DNA of 64,000 bases from Clostridium_X cadaveris (GTDB lineage Bacteria > Bacillota > Clostridia > Clostridiales > Clostridiaceae): NCBI RefSeq assembly GCF_039521325.1, contig NZ_BAAACD010000006.1, one strand, 5' to 3'. A model generated the notes under the pieces. It made no database searches and was not told the origin of the DNA. It worked only from the letters and a program-made list of their open reading frames with translations. Made by a program: the position numbers and the translations under genes. Numbering within the stretch: the stretch's first letter is position 1; each line of letters opens with the position of its first letter. Of the stretch, positions 8,023-17,469 are shown piece after piece.

Positions 8023-9765
8023 TTATTTATTTTCATATAAAGCTAATGCTATATTTCCATATTCAACAGCATAATCATGCCATATCTTTACATAGTCGCC
8101 TATATCTTCCCCTAAACTTTCTTTAAACACAGCCCAAACAAACCAATAATAAGAACTGATTGCCACATATCCTAAATAGTGTCTCATTTCCTTTTCAGTT
8201 AATTCTCTTCCAAAGTATATTTTTAGTACATCCTTTGCTTCATCTAATGTATAATCTGAACAGCATATAAAAGTTCCTATATCACTGGCTGGATCAGCAT
8301 TACCAGAATATTCCCAGTCTATAAGATACATATTCTCCCCATCAGTTAAGAAGTTTGGATCATAGCAATCATTGTGACATAATCTTTTTGGTACATTGTC
8401 ACTTTCAGTAAATTTATAAAGTCTACTTATCATCTCAGTGATTTCTTCAATATCTTTGAAATTATTTATATAGTCATATTGCTTTGCTAGAGTTAATAAT
8501 TTATCTGCCTCATCGAATATACTGAATTCCCATTTTGATGGTACACAAGCATCATGAAGTTTTTTAACCATCTTCATAGCTTTCTCAACATCTTGGGTAT
8601 TTCTATAGTCAAAATCTATACAATTATCTATGAACTCACATATTTTCCAGCCTTCTGTAGGACTCATATATATGTAAGTATTATCTAAGCCTAGCTCCTT
8701 AGCTACACCTTGTGAAAAAGCTTCACTTTCTCTATTTATTATTTCTTCAGTTCCAACTCCTGGCAAACGATATACATAAGCTTTGCCATCGACAAGAAAC
8801 TTAAATGAAATGTTTGTAAGTCCCTTCTTTATTGGAACAATGTTCTTTACATCTGCTTCTTTACACTTTAATATACTACATATATTTTTTATAACTTGTG
8901 ATCTGCTGTCATACTTGTACGATTCATCAAAATCCCTTAAATCATCTAAAGAATCAAACTCTAGAATCTCACCTTTTTTGTACTCCCTTTTATTCATGCG
9001 AAGTTCACCTAAATGTCTTATAAATATATCTTCCCATAACATAGAGTCAACACCAGGTTCATCATATTCTTTAACTAGTATATCTGTAAATCTCTTTGAG
9101 AACTCTTTTGAGAAGTAAACATGACCCAACATTATCCAAGCATTTTCTCCACCTACTGTTACATAAGAAATTGTATTGTCATCATCTACTGTTATGCAAT
9201 ACTCATCTGTTTCATTTTCCTCAAAAACAGATGAATAATAAGAATCATATACGTATTTTTCAAAAACATTGTCTACAAAATAGTTGTCTGATGAACATAT
9301 ATAAGAATTTTTTAATCTATCTCTAACTAAATAAAGTGTTGAATTATTGTTTCTAACTTTGTACTCTTCATTTACAACTATATCTACATTAAATTTATCT
9401 TTTAGATAATAGAATTTTTCTTTCATATATCCTACAACTATTGTTATATTGTCAATTCCAGCTTCCTTTAGCTGTCTTATTTGTCTTTCTATAAGTATTT
9501 CTCCCTTAACCTCTAAAAGAGCCTTAGGTCTTTCATAAGAAAGTGGTGCAAATCTTGAAGAAAGTCCTGCAGCCATTATAATGGCATTATCTACTTTAAA
9601 TTCTTCAAGAGTATTTTTCCCTTTCTCCGTTAAAGATAGATTTTCTATCAATCCATCCTTTCTTAAATCCTTTAATATATCTTCATCAAAATTATTTTTA
9701 GTGCAACTAATCTTTTCATTTTTAAATATATCATTTAAACATTGAAATTTTCTTTTGCTTAACAT
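8023..9765 (-). CDS. Winged-helix / choline-phosphate cytidylyltransferase (LicC) / choline kinase (LicA) fusion
   Basis: A 580-residue three-part protein. Residues 1-60 resemble a small winged helix (DILKDLRKDGLIE...LTEKGK). Residues 62-290 are a LicC-type nucleotidyltransferase (IIMAAGLSSRF, then RPKALLEVKGE) expected to make CDP-choline from phosphocholine and CTP. Residues 315-580 are a LicA-type kinase with the Brenner motif HNDCYDPNFL and DWEYSGNADPASDIG, phosphorylating choline with ATP. I start it at 9765, where AAAGGAGG precedes the ATG; an in-frame ATG at 9804 has no such site and spans it. In streptococci LicA and LicC are separate. It is followed by the EutH-like permease. CDP-ethanolamine is an alternative product. 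Confidence 0.88.
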   Translation of the reverse strand: MLSKRKFQCLNDIFKNEKISCTKNNFDEDILKDLRKDGLIENLSLTEKGKNTLEEFKVDNAIIMAAGLSSRFAPLSYERPKALLEVKGEILIERQIRQLKEAGIDNITIVVGYMKEKFYYLKDKFNVDIVVNEEYKVRNNNSTLYLVRDRLKNSYICSSDNYFVDNVFEKYVYDSYYSSVFEENETDEYCITVDDDNTISYVTVGGENAWIMLGHVYFSKEFSKRFTDILVKEYDEPGVDSMLWEDIFIRHLGELRMNKREYKKGEILEFDSLDDLRDFDESYKYDSRSQVIKNICSILKCKEADVKNIVPIKKGLTNISFKFLVDGKAYVYRLPGVGTEEIINRESEAFSQGVAKELGLDNTYIYMSPTEGWKICEFIDNCIDFDYRNTQDVEKAMKMVKKLHDACVPSKWEFSIFDEADKLLTLAKQYDYINNFKDIEEITEMISRLYKFTESDNVPKRLCHNDCYDPNFLTDGENMYLIDWEYSGNADPASDIGTFICCSDYTLDEAKDVLKIYFGRELTEKEMRHYLGYVAISSYYWFVWAVFKESLGEDIGDYVKIWHDYAVEYGNIALALYENK

Positions 9766-9932
9766 AATTTTCCTCCTTTTTTTACAACCAATAATGATGT
9801 TCATTTTCCGAACACGGCGATATGTACAGTATACTTTTTTTTATGACCAAGTTCAATATATCAATCTAAAATATATATTAAAATTTGATATTTCAGTACA
9901 AAATCTTCTATATTAACTTGAAATTCATCTCA

Positions 9933-10838
9933 TTATTCCCCATATATAAAGTCTCTAATATATTTTAAGTTTGGTTCTTTATCCCAAATAAGATAATACA
10001 ACTCTTTATAATCATCATGCCATGTGCCGTCAATTGGAACTCTTCCTTGTTTAATTTCTTTTCCACCATAAGATATTATCTTTTGTCCAAGAGAAAGGAT
10101 TTCTCCATAGCTAAGGCTTGTCTCAACATTGTTTAAAGCCACATCTAAAAGTTTATTCATCTCACCTAAAGATAAGCTTTTAACTTTACTGTACATAGCA
10201 TTTATGACATTTCTTTGACGTTGAGTCCTTTGAAAGTCAGTTCCAATTCTCCTTATACGGCTGTAAGAAAGAGCCTGTTTTCCGCTTAATACATTATTCC
10301 CAGATTTTAAATTTTTGTTTGGAGATATATATGGAATCTCTTCGCTAGTAAGGTTTACATTAACTCCCCCCATAGCATCTACAAGATTCATTACTCCATC
10401 AAAATCTATAAGCATGTAATCTCTAATTTCTGTACCATAATTTTCATTTACCGTCTTTATACTGTTTGTTACTCCTCCATAATTAATAGCATAATTAAGT
10501 TTATTTGTCTTATCTTCTCCATAATATATGTATGAATCTCTAAGAATAGATAAAAGTCTTATCTCTTTGTTATCATCATCTAATGTCAATACCATATTTA
10601 CATCTGTTGCATGTTCTTCTCTATCTAACCCTAAAAGAAGAATAGACGTTACATCCTTTTTATTCTTCACCTCTTCATTTTCCTGTTTTTGTATACCTAT
10701 TTCTTCATCTGGCAATTCAATTTTAGTAGTCTTTATTTTTGATAACTTAGAGTAAACTGCATAGCCTCCTGCCAAAAATATAAGTGCCAAAATTGCCACT
10801 ATAGAAATGATTATTATTTTTGATTTCTTTCTGCTCAT
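9933..10838 (-). CDS. LytR-CpsA-Psr (LCP) family phosphotransferase
   Basis: A 301-residue membrane-anchored enzyme with one N-terminal transmembrane helix (about residues 7-28) and an extracellular LCP domain. Motifs include SILLLGLDREE, ILRDSY, KLNYAINYGG, the Asp in DAMGGV, and the Arg-rich SYSRIRRIGTDFQRTQRQR, where conserved arginines bind the polyprenyl-pyrophosphate. LCP proteins move lipid-linked glycopolymers onto peptidoglycan. It lies 167 bp upstream of licCA on the same strand and 257 bp downstream of the LTA synthase gene, consistent with assembly of a wall polymer. A second LCP gene lies at 45803. Confidence 0.9.
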   Translation of the reverse strand: MSRKKSKIIIISIVAILALIFLAGGYAVYSKLSKIKTTKIELPDEEIGIQKQENEEVKNKKDVTSILLLGLDREEHATDVNMVLTLDDDNKEIRLLSILRDSYIYYGEDKTNKLNYAINYGGVTNSIKTVNENYGTEIRDYMLIDFDGVMNLVDAMGGVNVNLTSEEIPYISPNKNLKSGNNVLSGKQALSYSRIRRIGTDFQRTQRQRNVINAMYSKVKSLSLGEMNKLLDVALNNVETSLSYGEILSLGQKIISYGGKEIKQGRVPIDGTWHDDYKELYYLIWDKEPNLKYIRDFIYGE

Positions 10839-11016
10839 ATTTAATTACCCTCTTCATATAAAATCTTGAAATATGCTGTAAAATAATACAACTTTAATTA
10901 GTAATATTAAAATTTTACCATATTTCTATCTGCTTATCCAATTTATACTTTCTTAAATTTATATGTATTTTTTTAATTCCATCTGCCTCATCATCAAAAT
11001 TTAAAATAATATTATA

Positions 11017-11047
11017 AAAATAAAAGAGGCTTATCTATAGCCTCTTT
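11017..11047 (-). terminator. Terminator after the LTA synthase gene
   Basis: Hairpin aaagaggc ... gcctcttt followed by a T-rich run on the minus strand, about 50 bp beyond the stop of the sulfatase-family gene. Confidence 0.85.
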
Positions 11048-11095
11048 ATGTTGTATATATTCTCTAATTAATGATTATATAATTTATAACTACTA

Positions 11096-13129
11096 TTAGT
11101 ACTTACCTTTAAAGTAGTTACTTTCTATTATCTTATCGCTAATTTTTGTCATTTGAATGAGATTTTGTTTTTCTTCTTCTGAATTTGGTATTCCAATTAT
11201 AGTATCATTTGCTAAAACAGTAGCGTTTCTCTCAGTATTCAAAAGATTTCTTCCCATCATACAGTTAATATATTCTTCCTTATCTATACCAAAAAGCGAT
11301 AATGTTGTTGGTAATATATCAACTTGTCCACCTATTGTATCTATTGTCTCACCTTTTATAGATGGATTATAAATTATAAATGGAACTCTTACATCCTTAT
11401 TTCTCCATGATTCTTTTATACCATCTATTTCACCCATATCATCAATTTCATTTTGATAGTATCTATGAGGACCAGCATGATCTCCATAAATCACCAAAAC
11501 AGTATTATCTAATAAATTATTTTCTTTTAATAAATCTACAAATTTACCTATCGAGCTGTCAACGTATCTCATAACTTGGCAATATGTACCTAACATAGAT
11601 TTATTAAGCTCATCATTAAGATTCAATTCTTTTTTCTCATCAATTATATAAAAAGGTCCATGGCTAGTCATAGTTGCCATATGAACTAAAAATGGTTTCT
11701 CTTCATTCTTAAGTTTTTCAACAGTCTGCTTATATAGTGATTCATCTGATATCTTCTTTCCTGCCACAATCTCATCTACCACAAAGTCTCTGCCATCATA
11801 AATTTTTTCAAATCCATAACCTAAATGACTTTCCTTCCAGTTCCATCCATCACAATCCTCTGGATGTATAGATATTGTTGTGTAATTTTTTTTCTTAAAA
11901 TTATTTACTAAAGAATTATATGTGTTGAATGGATATCTTCTATAACTTGTTTCTACCTTTAGAGGATATATTCCAGTATTTGATAAAAAGTCTCCGTCTG
12001 CACTATTATGATAAACCTGCTCATATATATTTTTAAAATAATAACTATTATCAAGCATTTTATTCAACCTAGGAGTTATCTCTTGATCATTTATTGTTTC
12101 TCTTACTACAAAATTCTCCATAGATTCAACTTGCAAAAATATAAGATTTTTTCCATTTAATAATCCAACATAATTATTATCAGGTAATTTCTCATCATTG
12201 CTTAAAAACCATTTGTTTATTTCTTCTTCCTCAGCTGAAGTTAATTTCTTTTCTTTACTTATAGTTAATTTCTTTCCAATTTCATAAACATGATATCCCA
12301 ATGATGATGTATTTTGCGCAACTCCTTGCAAATCCCAAGAATATGGTGTAAAAAATGTGACTTTACCATTAGTTATGTCTTTTACATCATAAAAATAATA
12401 TATTCCCTTTATCCATAATGAGCATGCAAATAGCATAAATAATCCAAATGCTATATTCCTTATTCTGCTTTTAGCTCTCTCTTTATAAATCTCTCTATAC
12501 TTAAAACATGCATATATCAAAAATAGTATATCTATAAAATATAAGATATCTTGAAATTTAGTATAACTTAATAAATTTCTATTACTTGAATTAAATGCAG
12601 ATGGGTGAAATATATATTCTATGCTAAGAAAACTTCCATATGCCCTAAGCAAAATTGCATCCATCCATATTATAAGAGATGCTAAAGCATCTATAACAGT
12701 ATATGCTATAAGTCTATTTTTCCCTTTAAATAGCAGTCCTATCGATAACAAAAATAGTCCAAATGGCATGTACAAAACTGTATAATTCTTTCTAGACAAC
12801 ATACATGCAGACATTATAATTAATAAAACTCCTAAGCATATATATTTTAACTCTTTTGTTTTATTTTTTCTCTTCAAATACACGCATATTGCAATCATGG
12901 ATAATAATGATAGAACTCCAACTATCATTATTTTACGAGATTCTATAACTCTATTCATTATTTCATTAATCTTATCAATTCTATTCACTTCAAATAAAAA
13001 TAATAAGCTTTTGATCCATAATGAAAATGCTGATATACAAAAAACAAAATCAATTTTTTGCAGCATCTTTGTTAAATTAATTTTTCTTTTCACATCACTA
13101 TGTATATTTCTGTATTGTATCTCTTGCAT
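11096..13129 (-). CDS. LTA synthase-family phosphoglycerol transferase
   Basis: A 677-residue membrane enzyme. Five to six hydrophobic segments occupy residues 25-245, followed by an extracellular alkaline-phosphatase-fold domain from about 325. Metal-site motifs are FLQVESMENF (Glu335) and VIYGDHAGPHRYY near residue 530; MTSHGPF matches the LtaS substrate region. The family makes polyglycerol-phosphate from phosphatidylglycerol outside the cell. The usual nucleophilic Thr is replaced by Ser376 in YHNSADGDF, which is chemically plausible for this superfamily but not the LtaS norm. The product could be lipoteichoic acid or another glycerol-phosphate substituent. It has its own transcription unit. 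Confidence 0.85.
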   Translation of the reverse strand: MQEIQYRNIHSDVKRKINLTKMLQKIDFVFCISAFSLWIKSLLFLFEVNRIDKINEIMNRVIESRKIMIVGVLSLLSMIAICVYLKRKNKTKELKYICLGVLLIIMSACMLSRKNYTVLYMPFGLFLLSIGLLFKGKNRLIAYTVIDALASLIIWMDAILLRAYGSFLSIEYIFHPSAFNSSNRNLLSYTKFQDILYFIDILFLIYACFKYREIYKERAKSRIRNIAFGLFMLFACSLWIKGIYYFYDVKDITNGKVTFFTPYSWDLQGVAQNTSSLGYHVYEIGKKLTISKEKKLTSAEEEEINKWFLSNDEKLPDNNYVGLLNGKNLIFLQVESMENFVVRETINDQEITPRLNKMLDNSYYFKNIYEQVYHNSADGDFLSNTGIYPLKVETSYRRYPFNTYNSLVNNFKKKNYTTISIHPEDCDGWNWKESHLGYGFEKIYDGRDFVVDEIVAGKKISDESLYKQTVEKLKNEEKPFLVHMATMTSHGPFYIIDEKKELNLNDELNKSMLGTYCQVMRYVDSSIGKFVDLLKENNLLDNTVLVIYGDHAGPHRYYQNEIDDMGEIDGIKESWRNKDVRVPFIIYNPSIKGETIDTIGGQVDILPTTLSLFGIDKEEYINCMMGRNLLNTERNATVLANDTIIGIPNSEEEKQNLIQMTKISDKIIESNYFKGKY

Positions 13130-13260
13130 TTTTATCCCTCTTTTACAGTATTATTGTATAAGTTTTATAGAAATAATTAATACAACACATATAATTATAC
13201 ATCTTTTGTTAATATTATCAATATATTGTTAATATTTTTGTTTGTTTTTGTTATATTTAA

Positions 13261-13656
13261 TTAAAATATACATCCTGATTGAAGTATTATGTTTGCATAT
13301 GGACTGTTTTCTCCAGTTCTTACAACTGCTTTACATTCTCTAGTCATATTCTTAAACTCTGAATGACTTACGAATTCCACTTCAACATCTGTAATTATTT
13401 CCTTAATCTTGTTTAAAACTTCTGGATTATTATTCTTTATTTCTTCGGCAAGATAAATCTTCTCTATCTTCATGTCTAAAGCTACATTTTCAAGAACTTC
13501 AATAAAACTTGGAATTCCAAAAGTTAAGGCAAGATCTATTCTTTTAGTTTCCTCTGGAATTGGAAGGCCACAGTCTGAAATACAAATCCTGTCTGTATGC
13601 CCCATGTATGAAAGCACCCTTGAAATATCGCTATTTAATATACCATTTTTCTTCAT
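13261..13656 (-). CDS. rbsD: D-ribose pyranase / fucose mutarotase family (RbsD/FucU)
   Basis: A 131-residue protein matching the RbsD/FucU fold. It begins MKKNGILNSDISRVLSYMGH, carrying the conserved active-site His, then DCGLPIP, and ends with the typical C-terminal segment (VRTGE..PYANIILQSG). These cytosolic enzymes interconvert pyranose and furanose, or anomers, of ribose or fucose. No ribose transporter or kinase genes are adjacent, so it is an orphan in this window. RbsD is the better guess from length and the N-terminal motif; FucU activity cannot be excluded. Confidence 0.88.
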   Translation of the reverse strand: MKKNGILNSDISRVLSYMGHTDRICISDCGLPIPEETKRIDLALTFGIPSFIEVLENVALDMKIEKIYLAEEIKNNNPEVLNKIKEIITDVEVEFVSHSEFKNMTRECKAVVRTGENSPYANIILQSGCIF

Positions 13657-13709
13657 ATCTATTCCTCCATAATCGTGATTTTCATTACATATCCATTAAA
13701 TATATAATA

Positions 13710-14828
13710 TTATTCTACATTTAGATGTTCATTATTATCTACATTTATTTGCTCAAAAGCTGCATCATCATACCAATACTCTCTTCCATTGTCAGATAAA
13801 ACTTTTTGAGTACCATCATCCCAAGAAGCATACTTTGGATTTCCTTTCTTGCTTTCTATAGGATAGTTCTCCATTATAAATTTATTGACATAATCACTAA
13901 TCTTAACAGCTCCACTATAATCAACATGATTAGCATCTATCATATCGTAGTAATGCAAATCAAGCTTCTCTATAAGCTTTTGATCATTGAAATTTATATA
14001 AGGCACATTGTTGCTTTCAGCTATCTTTTTAACTTTATTAAGCCTTGAAACTTCAATATCCTTAATTTCATAAGGTGCCGATGTAAGCACAAGATTTATC
14101 CCTTCATTCTTACATAACTCTATAATTTTCAAAAGATACTCTTCACTTACTTCATCAAAATCCTCAACAATATCATTTTGAGGATAATTTAGAATAGCAT
14201 TTTCATCTGCATTCTCTTCTACATGCCAATATTCTTTCCATCCATTTGCCATAAAAGTATAATCTCTTTGAAACCTTTCAAAATCCACTTCTCTCATAGG
14301 TGTCTCAGATTGATAATCCCATCTATCATGAGCACTGTATAGACCGAATAAAAGTTCTAAATTGCTGTTAGCAGTATTATCATACTCAAAAGCATATTTT
14401 ATTTTGTCCATGGACATTTTCAGAGATTGAAACCCAAAAATCACCGACTTATCAAATTCATCAAGAGGTATATAACTATCCATTCTATTTACACCGTAAA
14501 CTTCAACCACAGCTGTCTTAATCTTTTGTGTTTTCAAAGCCTCTTTTAGGTAATAATAAGACATCTGAACCTCTTGCCCAGAACTTGCAAGGACATGAGA
14601 TGTAACTCCGTAATCATCCCAAAGCTTATGTGGTATAAATGTAGAATAAGCATGACAGGAACCTACATACACAACATCTATGGAGTTTTTCTCCTGTTTA
14701 TAAAAGTTCTTCATAAGACCTTGGTTTATTTCACTATAAGTCTCAAACCTTTCTGATACATTTAGATATAACAAGCCGAATATCAAGCATATCACAATTG
14801 TTCTAAACAAAAACTTTAACTTCTTCAT
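13710..14828 (-). CDS. SGNH-hydrolase-like partner of an MBOAT O-acyltransferase
   Basis: A 372-residue protein with an N-terminal membrane anchor (about residues 7-24) and an extracytoplasmic domain related to DltD/AlgJ SGNH-like proteins. The block-I motif is VYVGSCHAYS, where Cys58 occupies the position of the usual nucleophilic Ser. The block-V Asp/His pair is in DANHVDYSG near residue 305. It starts 9 bp after the MBOAT gene, so the two form a polymer-acylation pair: MBOAT exports the acyl group and this protein transfers it. The acceptor, presumably a wall or capsular polymer, is not identifiable. Confidence 0.8.
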   Translation of the reverse strand: MKKLKFLFRTIVICLIFGLLYLNVSERFETYSEINQGLMKNFYKQEKNSIDVVYVGSCHAYSTFIPHKLWDDYGVTSHVLASSGQEVQMSYYYLKEALKTQKIKTAVVEVYGVNRMDSYIPLDEFDKSVIFGFQSLKMSMDKIKYAFEYDNTANSNLELLFGLYSAHDRWDYQSETPMREVDFERFQRDYTFMANGWKEYWHVEENADENAILNYPQNDIVEDFDEVSEEYLLKIIELCKNEGINLVLTSAPYEIKDIEVSRLNKVKKIAESNNVPYINFNDQKLIEKLDLHYYDMIDANHVDYSGAVKISDYVNKFIMENYPIESKKGNPKYASWDDGTQKVLSDNGREYWYDDAAFEQINVDNNEHLNVE

Positions 14829-14837
14829 ATTTCCTCC

Positions 14838-16301
14838 TTAGAATTGACCATATATGAAGTGACCACTTCCATTAGAAGCTCCATATATCCCAAATATGAA
14901 TATTACAAATAAAATTGAATAATACACAAAGCATCTAAATATTATACCTTGTCTAGAGAATCCTTCCACTAAATCACGCTTTTCATTGTGGATGTACTCA
15001 AAAATCAACACTATAATAGTCATAACGAACATCAAATCAAAAGAACTCTGAGTTAGTCCGAGGGTATACAAAGTACCATCAAAAATCTGCCATAGATTTG
15101 AAGTTCCCACAGTGATCTGCTTAACTATAGCTAGTCCATTCTTTAGACCATCAGCCCTAAAAAATATCCATGCAAAATTAACCAGCATAAAAGTCAAAAC
15201 AGTTTGTCCCAATCTATAGGAAAATCTATTCTTGTCCACTTTAAATAGTTTAAGAAAATACTCACGAACCGGCTTTAAAATCGCTCCCATAACCTGATAA
15301 AAACCATGAAGAAATCCCCAAAATATGAAATTAAAACTTGCTCCATGCCATATTCCACTTATCAAAAATACTATGACAATATTTATATACTGCCTTATGA
15401 CACCTTTCCTATTTCCACCTAGAGGAATATATAGATAATCTCTGAACCAAAGGCTCAATGAAATATGCCACCTTCTCCAAAACTCTCCTATGTTCCTTGC
15501 ACAATAAGGAAATTTGAAATTTTCCATAAATCTGAATCCAAACATCCTGCTTATACCAATAGCTATATCAGAGTAAGCTGAAAAATCAAAATAAATCTGA
15601 ATAGAATATATTATGGTTGTAATGAAAAGAATGGTCCTTCCATAATTACTATAATTAGCATAAACAGAGCCAACTATAATAGACATCCTATCCACAATAA
15701 CCATCTTCTTCATGAAGCCCCAAAGCATACGTATGACACCACTGGATATATCTTTTTCATCAAAATCCCTTTTATTGTTTAGTTCACTAAAGAATCTTTC
15801 ACTTCTCTCTATAGGTCCAGATGTAACTTGTGGAAAGTAAGCTATATATGCAGCGTACTTAAAGAAGTTTTTCTGAACACTGCTCTTATCTCGATAAACA
15901 TCTATTAGATAGCTTAAAACTTTAAAAGTATAGAAAGATATTCCTAAAGGCATTATGATATTCCACGATTCAATGCTTGTACTCACTATAGAATTTACAA
16001 TCTGTATGCCAAAATTGGTGTACTTAAAATATCCTAAAGCCCCAATATGAAAAATAATACAGCTAATTAGATAGAACTTTGCCAGTCTCTTGTCCTTGTC
16101 TGCCTTTGAAATAAGTCTCGCAAAGCAATAAGAAACAACAGTAAAGAAAAATAAAAAAGCAGCATATTTTTTGCTAAAAGCTCCGTAAAACATATAACTG
16201 GCTATAAGAAGCAATACATGCCTGAATCTAAGCGGTACTGCATAATACAAAATCAAAACTATAGGCAGAAAAACCATAAACTGCAATGAGTTAAAATTCA
16301 T
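14838..16301 (-). CDS. MBOAT-family membrane O-acyltransferase (AlgI/DltB-like)
   Basis: A 487-residue polytopic protein starting MNFNSLQFMVFLPIVLILYY. It contains the MBOAT hallmarks PLGISFYTF, the YFPQVTSGPIER segment, FWRRWHISLS and the catalytic His in SGIWHGASF. It moves acyl (usually acetyl) groups across the membrane for transfer to exopolysaccharide or teichoic acid. I start it at 16301, where GAGGGGAG precedes the ATG; a longer reading to 16415 adds 38 residues without membrane character. It is co-transcribed with the SGNH-like gene. There are no dltA or dltC genes nearby, so O-acetylation (AlgI-type) is more likely than D-alanylation. Confidence 0.88.
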   Translation of the reverse strand: MNFNSLQFMVFLPIVLILYYAVPLRFRHVLLLIASYMFYGAFSKKYAAFLFFFTVVSYCFARLISKADKDKRLAKFYLISCIIFHIGALGYFKYTNFGIQIVNSIVSTSIESWNIIMPLGISFYTFKVLSYLIDVYRDKSSVQKNFFKYAAYIAYFPQVTSGPIERSERFFSELNNKRDFDEKDISSGVIRMLWGFMKKMVIVDRMSIIVGSVYANYSNYGRTILFITTIIYSIQIYFDFSAYSDIAIGISRMFGFRFMENFKFPYCARNIGEFWRRWHISLSLWFRDYLYIPLGGNRKGVIRQYINIVIVFLISGIWHGASFNFIFWGFLHGFYQVMGAILKPVREYFLKLFKVDKNRFSYRLGQTVLTFMLVNFAWIFFRADGLKNGLAIVKQITVGTSNLWQIFDGTLYTLGLTQSSFDLMFVMTIIVLIFEYIHNEKRDLVEGFSRQGIIFRCFVYYSILFVIFIFGIYGASNGSGHFIYGQF

Positions 16302-16452
16302 AAAGCTACTCCCCTCACACCAAAATACAATATCATTTTTACCGTATCTGCATATTTTGTCGAAATACATATATTGTACCTTATTTTTTACATCGAATAA
16401 AGAGCTAGTTCCCACTATTTGGCTTTTTAAAAGTTAATATTCTTTTAACGTA

Positions 16453-16488
16453 TAAAAAAACTCCGCCAAACGTAGTATTCGGCGAAGT
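16453..16488 (-). terminator. Terminator after galU
   Basis: Stem acttcgcc / ggcggagt followed by a run of seven T on the minus strand, immediately beyond the galU stop codon. Confidence 0.9.
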
Positions 16489-16494
16489 CTCTAA

Positions 16495-17358
16495 CTATTT
16501 TACTATAGTCTTTAAATATTTTAAGAAATTATCTTTTAAATCATCTCTTCTTAACGCATATTCCACAGTAGCCTCTAAAAAGCCCTGCTTATCTCCAACA
16601 TCGTATCTTCTTCCTTCAAAGTTGTAAGCATACATAGCTTCCTTTGTAGCTAGTTCTTTTAAAGCATCAGTAAGCTGAATCTCTCCACCCTTACCTGGCT
16701 TAGTATGCTCTAAAATTTCAAATATACCTGGATTTATTATGTATCTTCCTAAAATCGCCATATCAGATGGAGCTTCATCTACAGCTGGCTTTTCAACAAG
16801 ATCTTTAACCTTGTAAACTCTATCTTCTATATGCAGCCCATCCACAACTCCATATTTGTTGACGTCTTCATGAGGTACTTCTTGAACTCCTAGTATTGTA
16901 GTCTTATATTCATCATAAGCATCTATCATCTGCTTTAAGCAAGGTTTTTCAGAGTAAACTATATCATCACCTAAAAGTACTGCAAAAGGTTCATTTCCTA
17001 TAAAAGTCTTTGCACAGTGAATAGCATGACCTAGTCCCTTAGGTTCTTTCTGACGGATGAAATGAATGTTTACCATATTAGAAATTTTCCTAACCTCTTC
17101 TAGAAGTTCCATCTTTCCCTTAGACTCAAGTTCAAGTTCAAGTTCAACAGATCTGTCAAAGTGATCCTCTATGCTCTTCTTGTTTCTTCCTGTGATTATC
17201 AAAATTTCTTCAATTCCAGAATTCACAGCTTCTTCAATGATATATTGAAGAGTAGGCTTATCCACTATCGGAAGCATCTCTTTAGGCTGAGCCTTAGTAG
17301 CTGGTAAGAAACGTGTACCAAGCCCTGCTGCTGGAATGATCGCTTTATTTACAGTCAT
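16495..17358 (-). CDS. galU: UTP--glucose-1-phosphate uridylyltransferase
   Basis: Makes UDP-glucose from UTP and glucose-1-phosphate. The 287-residue protein is full length and very conserved: KAIIPAAGLGTRFLPATKAQ with PKEMLPIVDKP, then RQKEPKGLGHA, FAVLLGDD, and LVEKPAVDEAPSDMAILGRY. GGAGG precedes the ATG. UDP-glucose feeds galE and the UDP-glucose dehydrogenase in this window. It is a single-gene unit with its own terminator. Confidence 0.97.
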   Translation of the reverse strand: MTVNKAIIPAAGLGTRFLPATKAQPKEMLPIVDKPTLQYIIEEAVNSGIEEILIITGRNKKSIEDHFDRSVELELELESKGKMELLEEVRKISNMVNIHFIRQKEPKGLGHAIHCAKTFIGNEPFAVLLGDDIVYSEKPCLKQMIDAYDEYKTTILGVQEVPHEDVNKYGVVDGLHIEDRVYKVKDLVEKPAVDEAPSDMAILGRYIINPGIFEILEHTKPGKGGEIQLTDALKELATKEAMYAYNFEGRRYDVGDKQGFLEATVEYALRRDDLKDNFLKYLKTIVK

Positions 17359-17418
17359 TTTATTACCTCCAAATTTACAACTTATAACATAAGTATAACA
17401 TAAGTGTAATTTGCATAC

Positions 17419-17453
17419 AAAACTCTGTTAAACATAAATTTAGAGGAGTTTTT
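17419..17453 (-). terminator. Probable terminator after the response regulator gene
   Basis: aaaactcctct ... agagttttg reads as a hairpin on the minus strand, about 20 bp beyond the regulator stop codon. The T-run is weak. Confidence 0.45.
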
Positions 17454-17469
17454 ATTACATATCTATTTC

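Noticed and set aside
9766..9804. Upstream ATG at 9804 as the start of the LicCA fusion
   Set aside because: The ribosome binding site AAAGGAGG lies downstream of it and directly before the ATG at 9765.
16302..16415. 38-residue N-terminal extension of the MBOAT protein
   Set aside because: It has no ribosome binding site and no membrane character; GAGGGGAG precedes the internal ATG at 16301.
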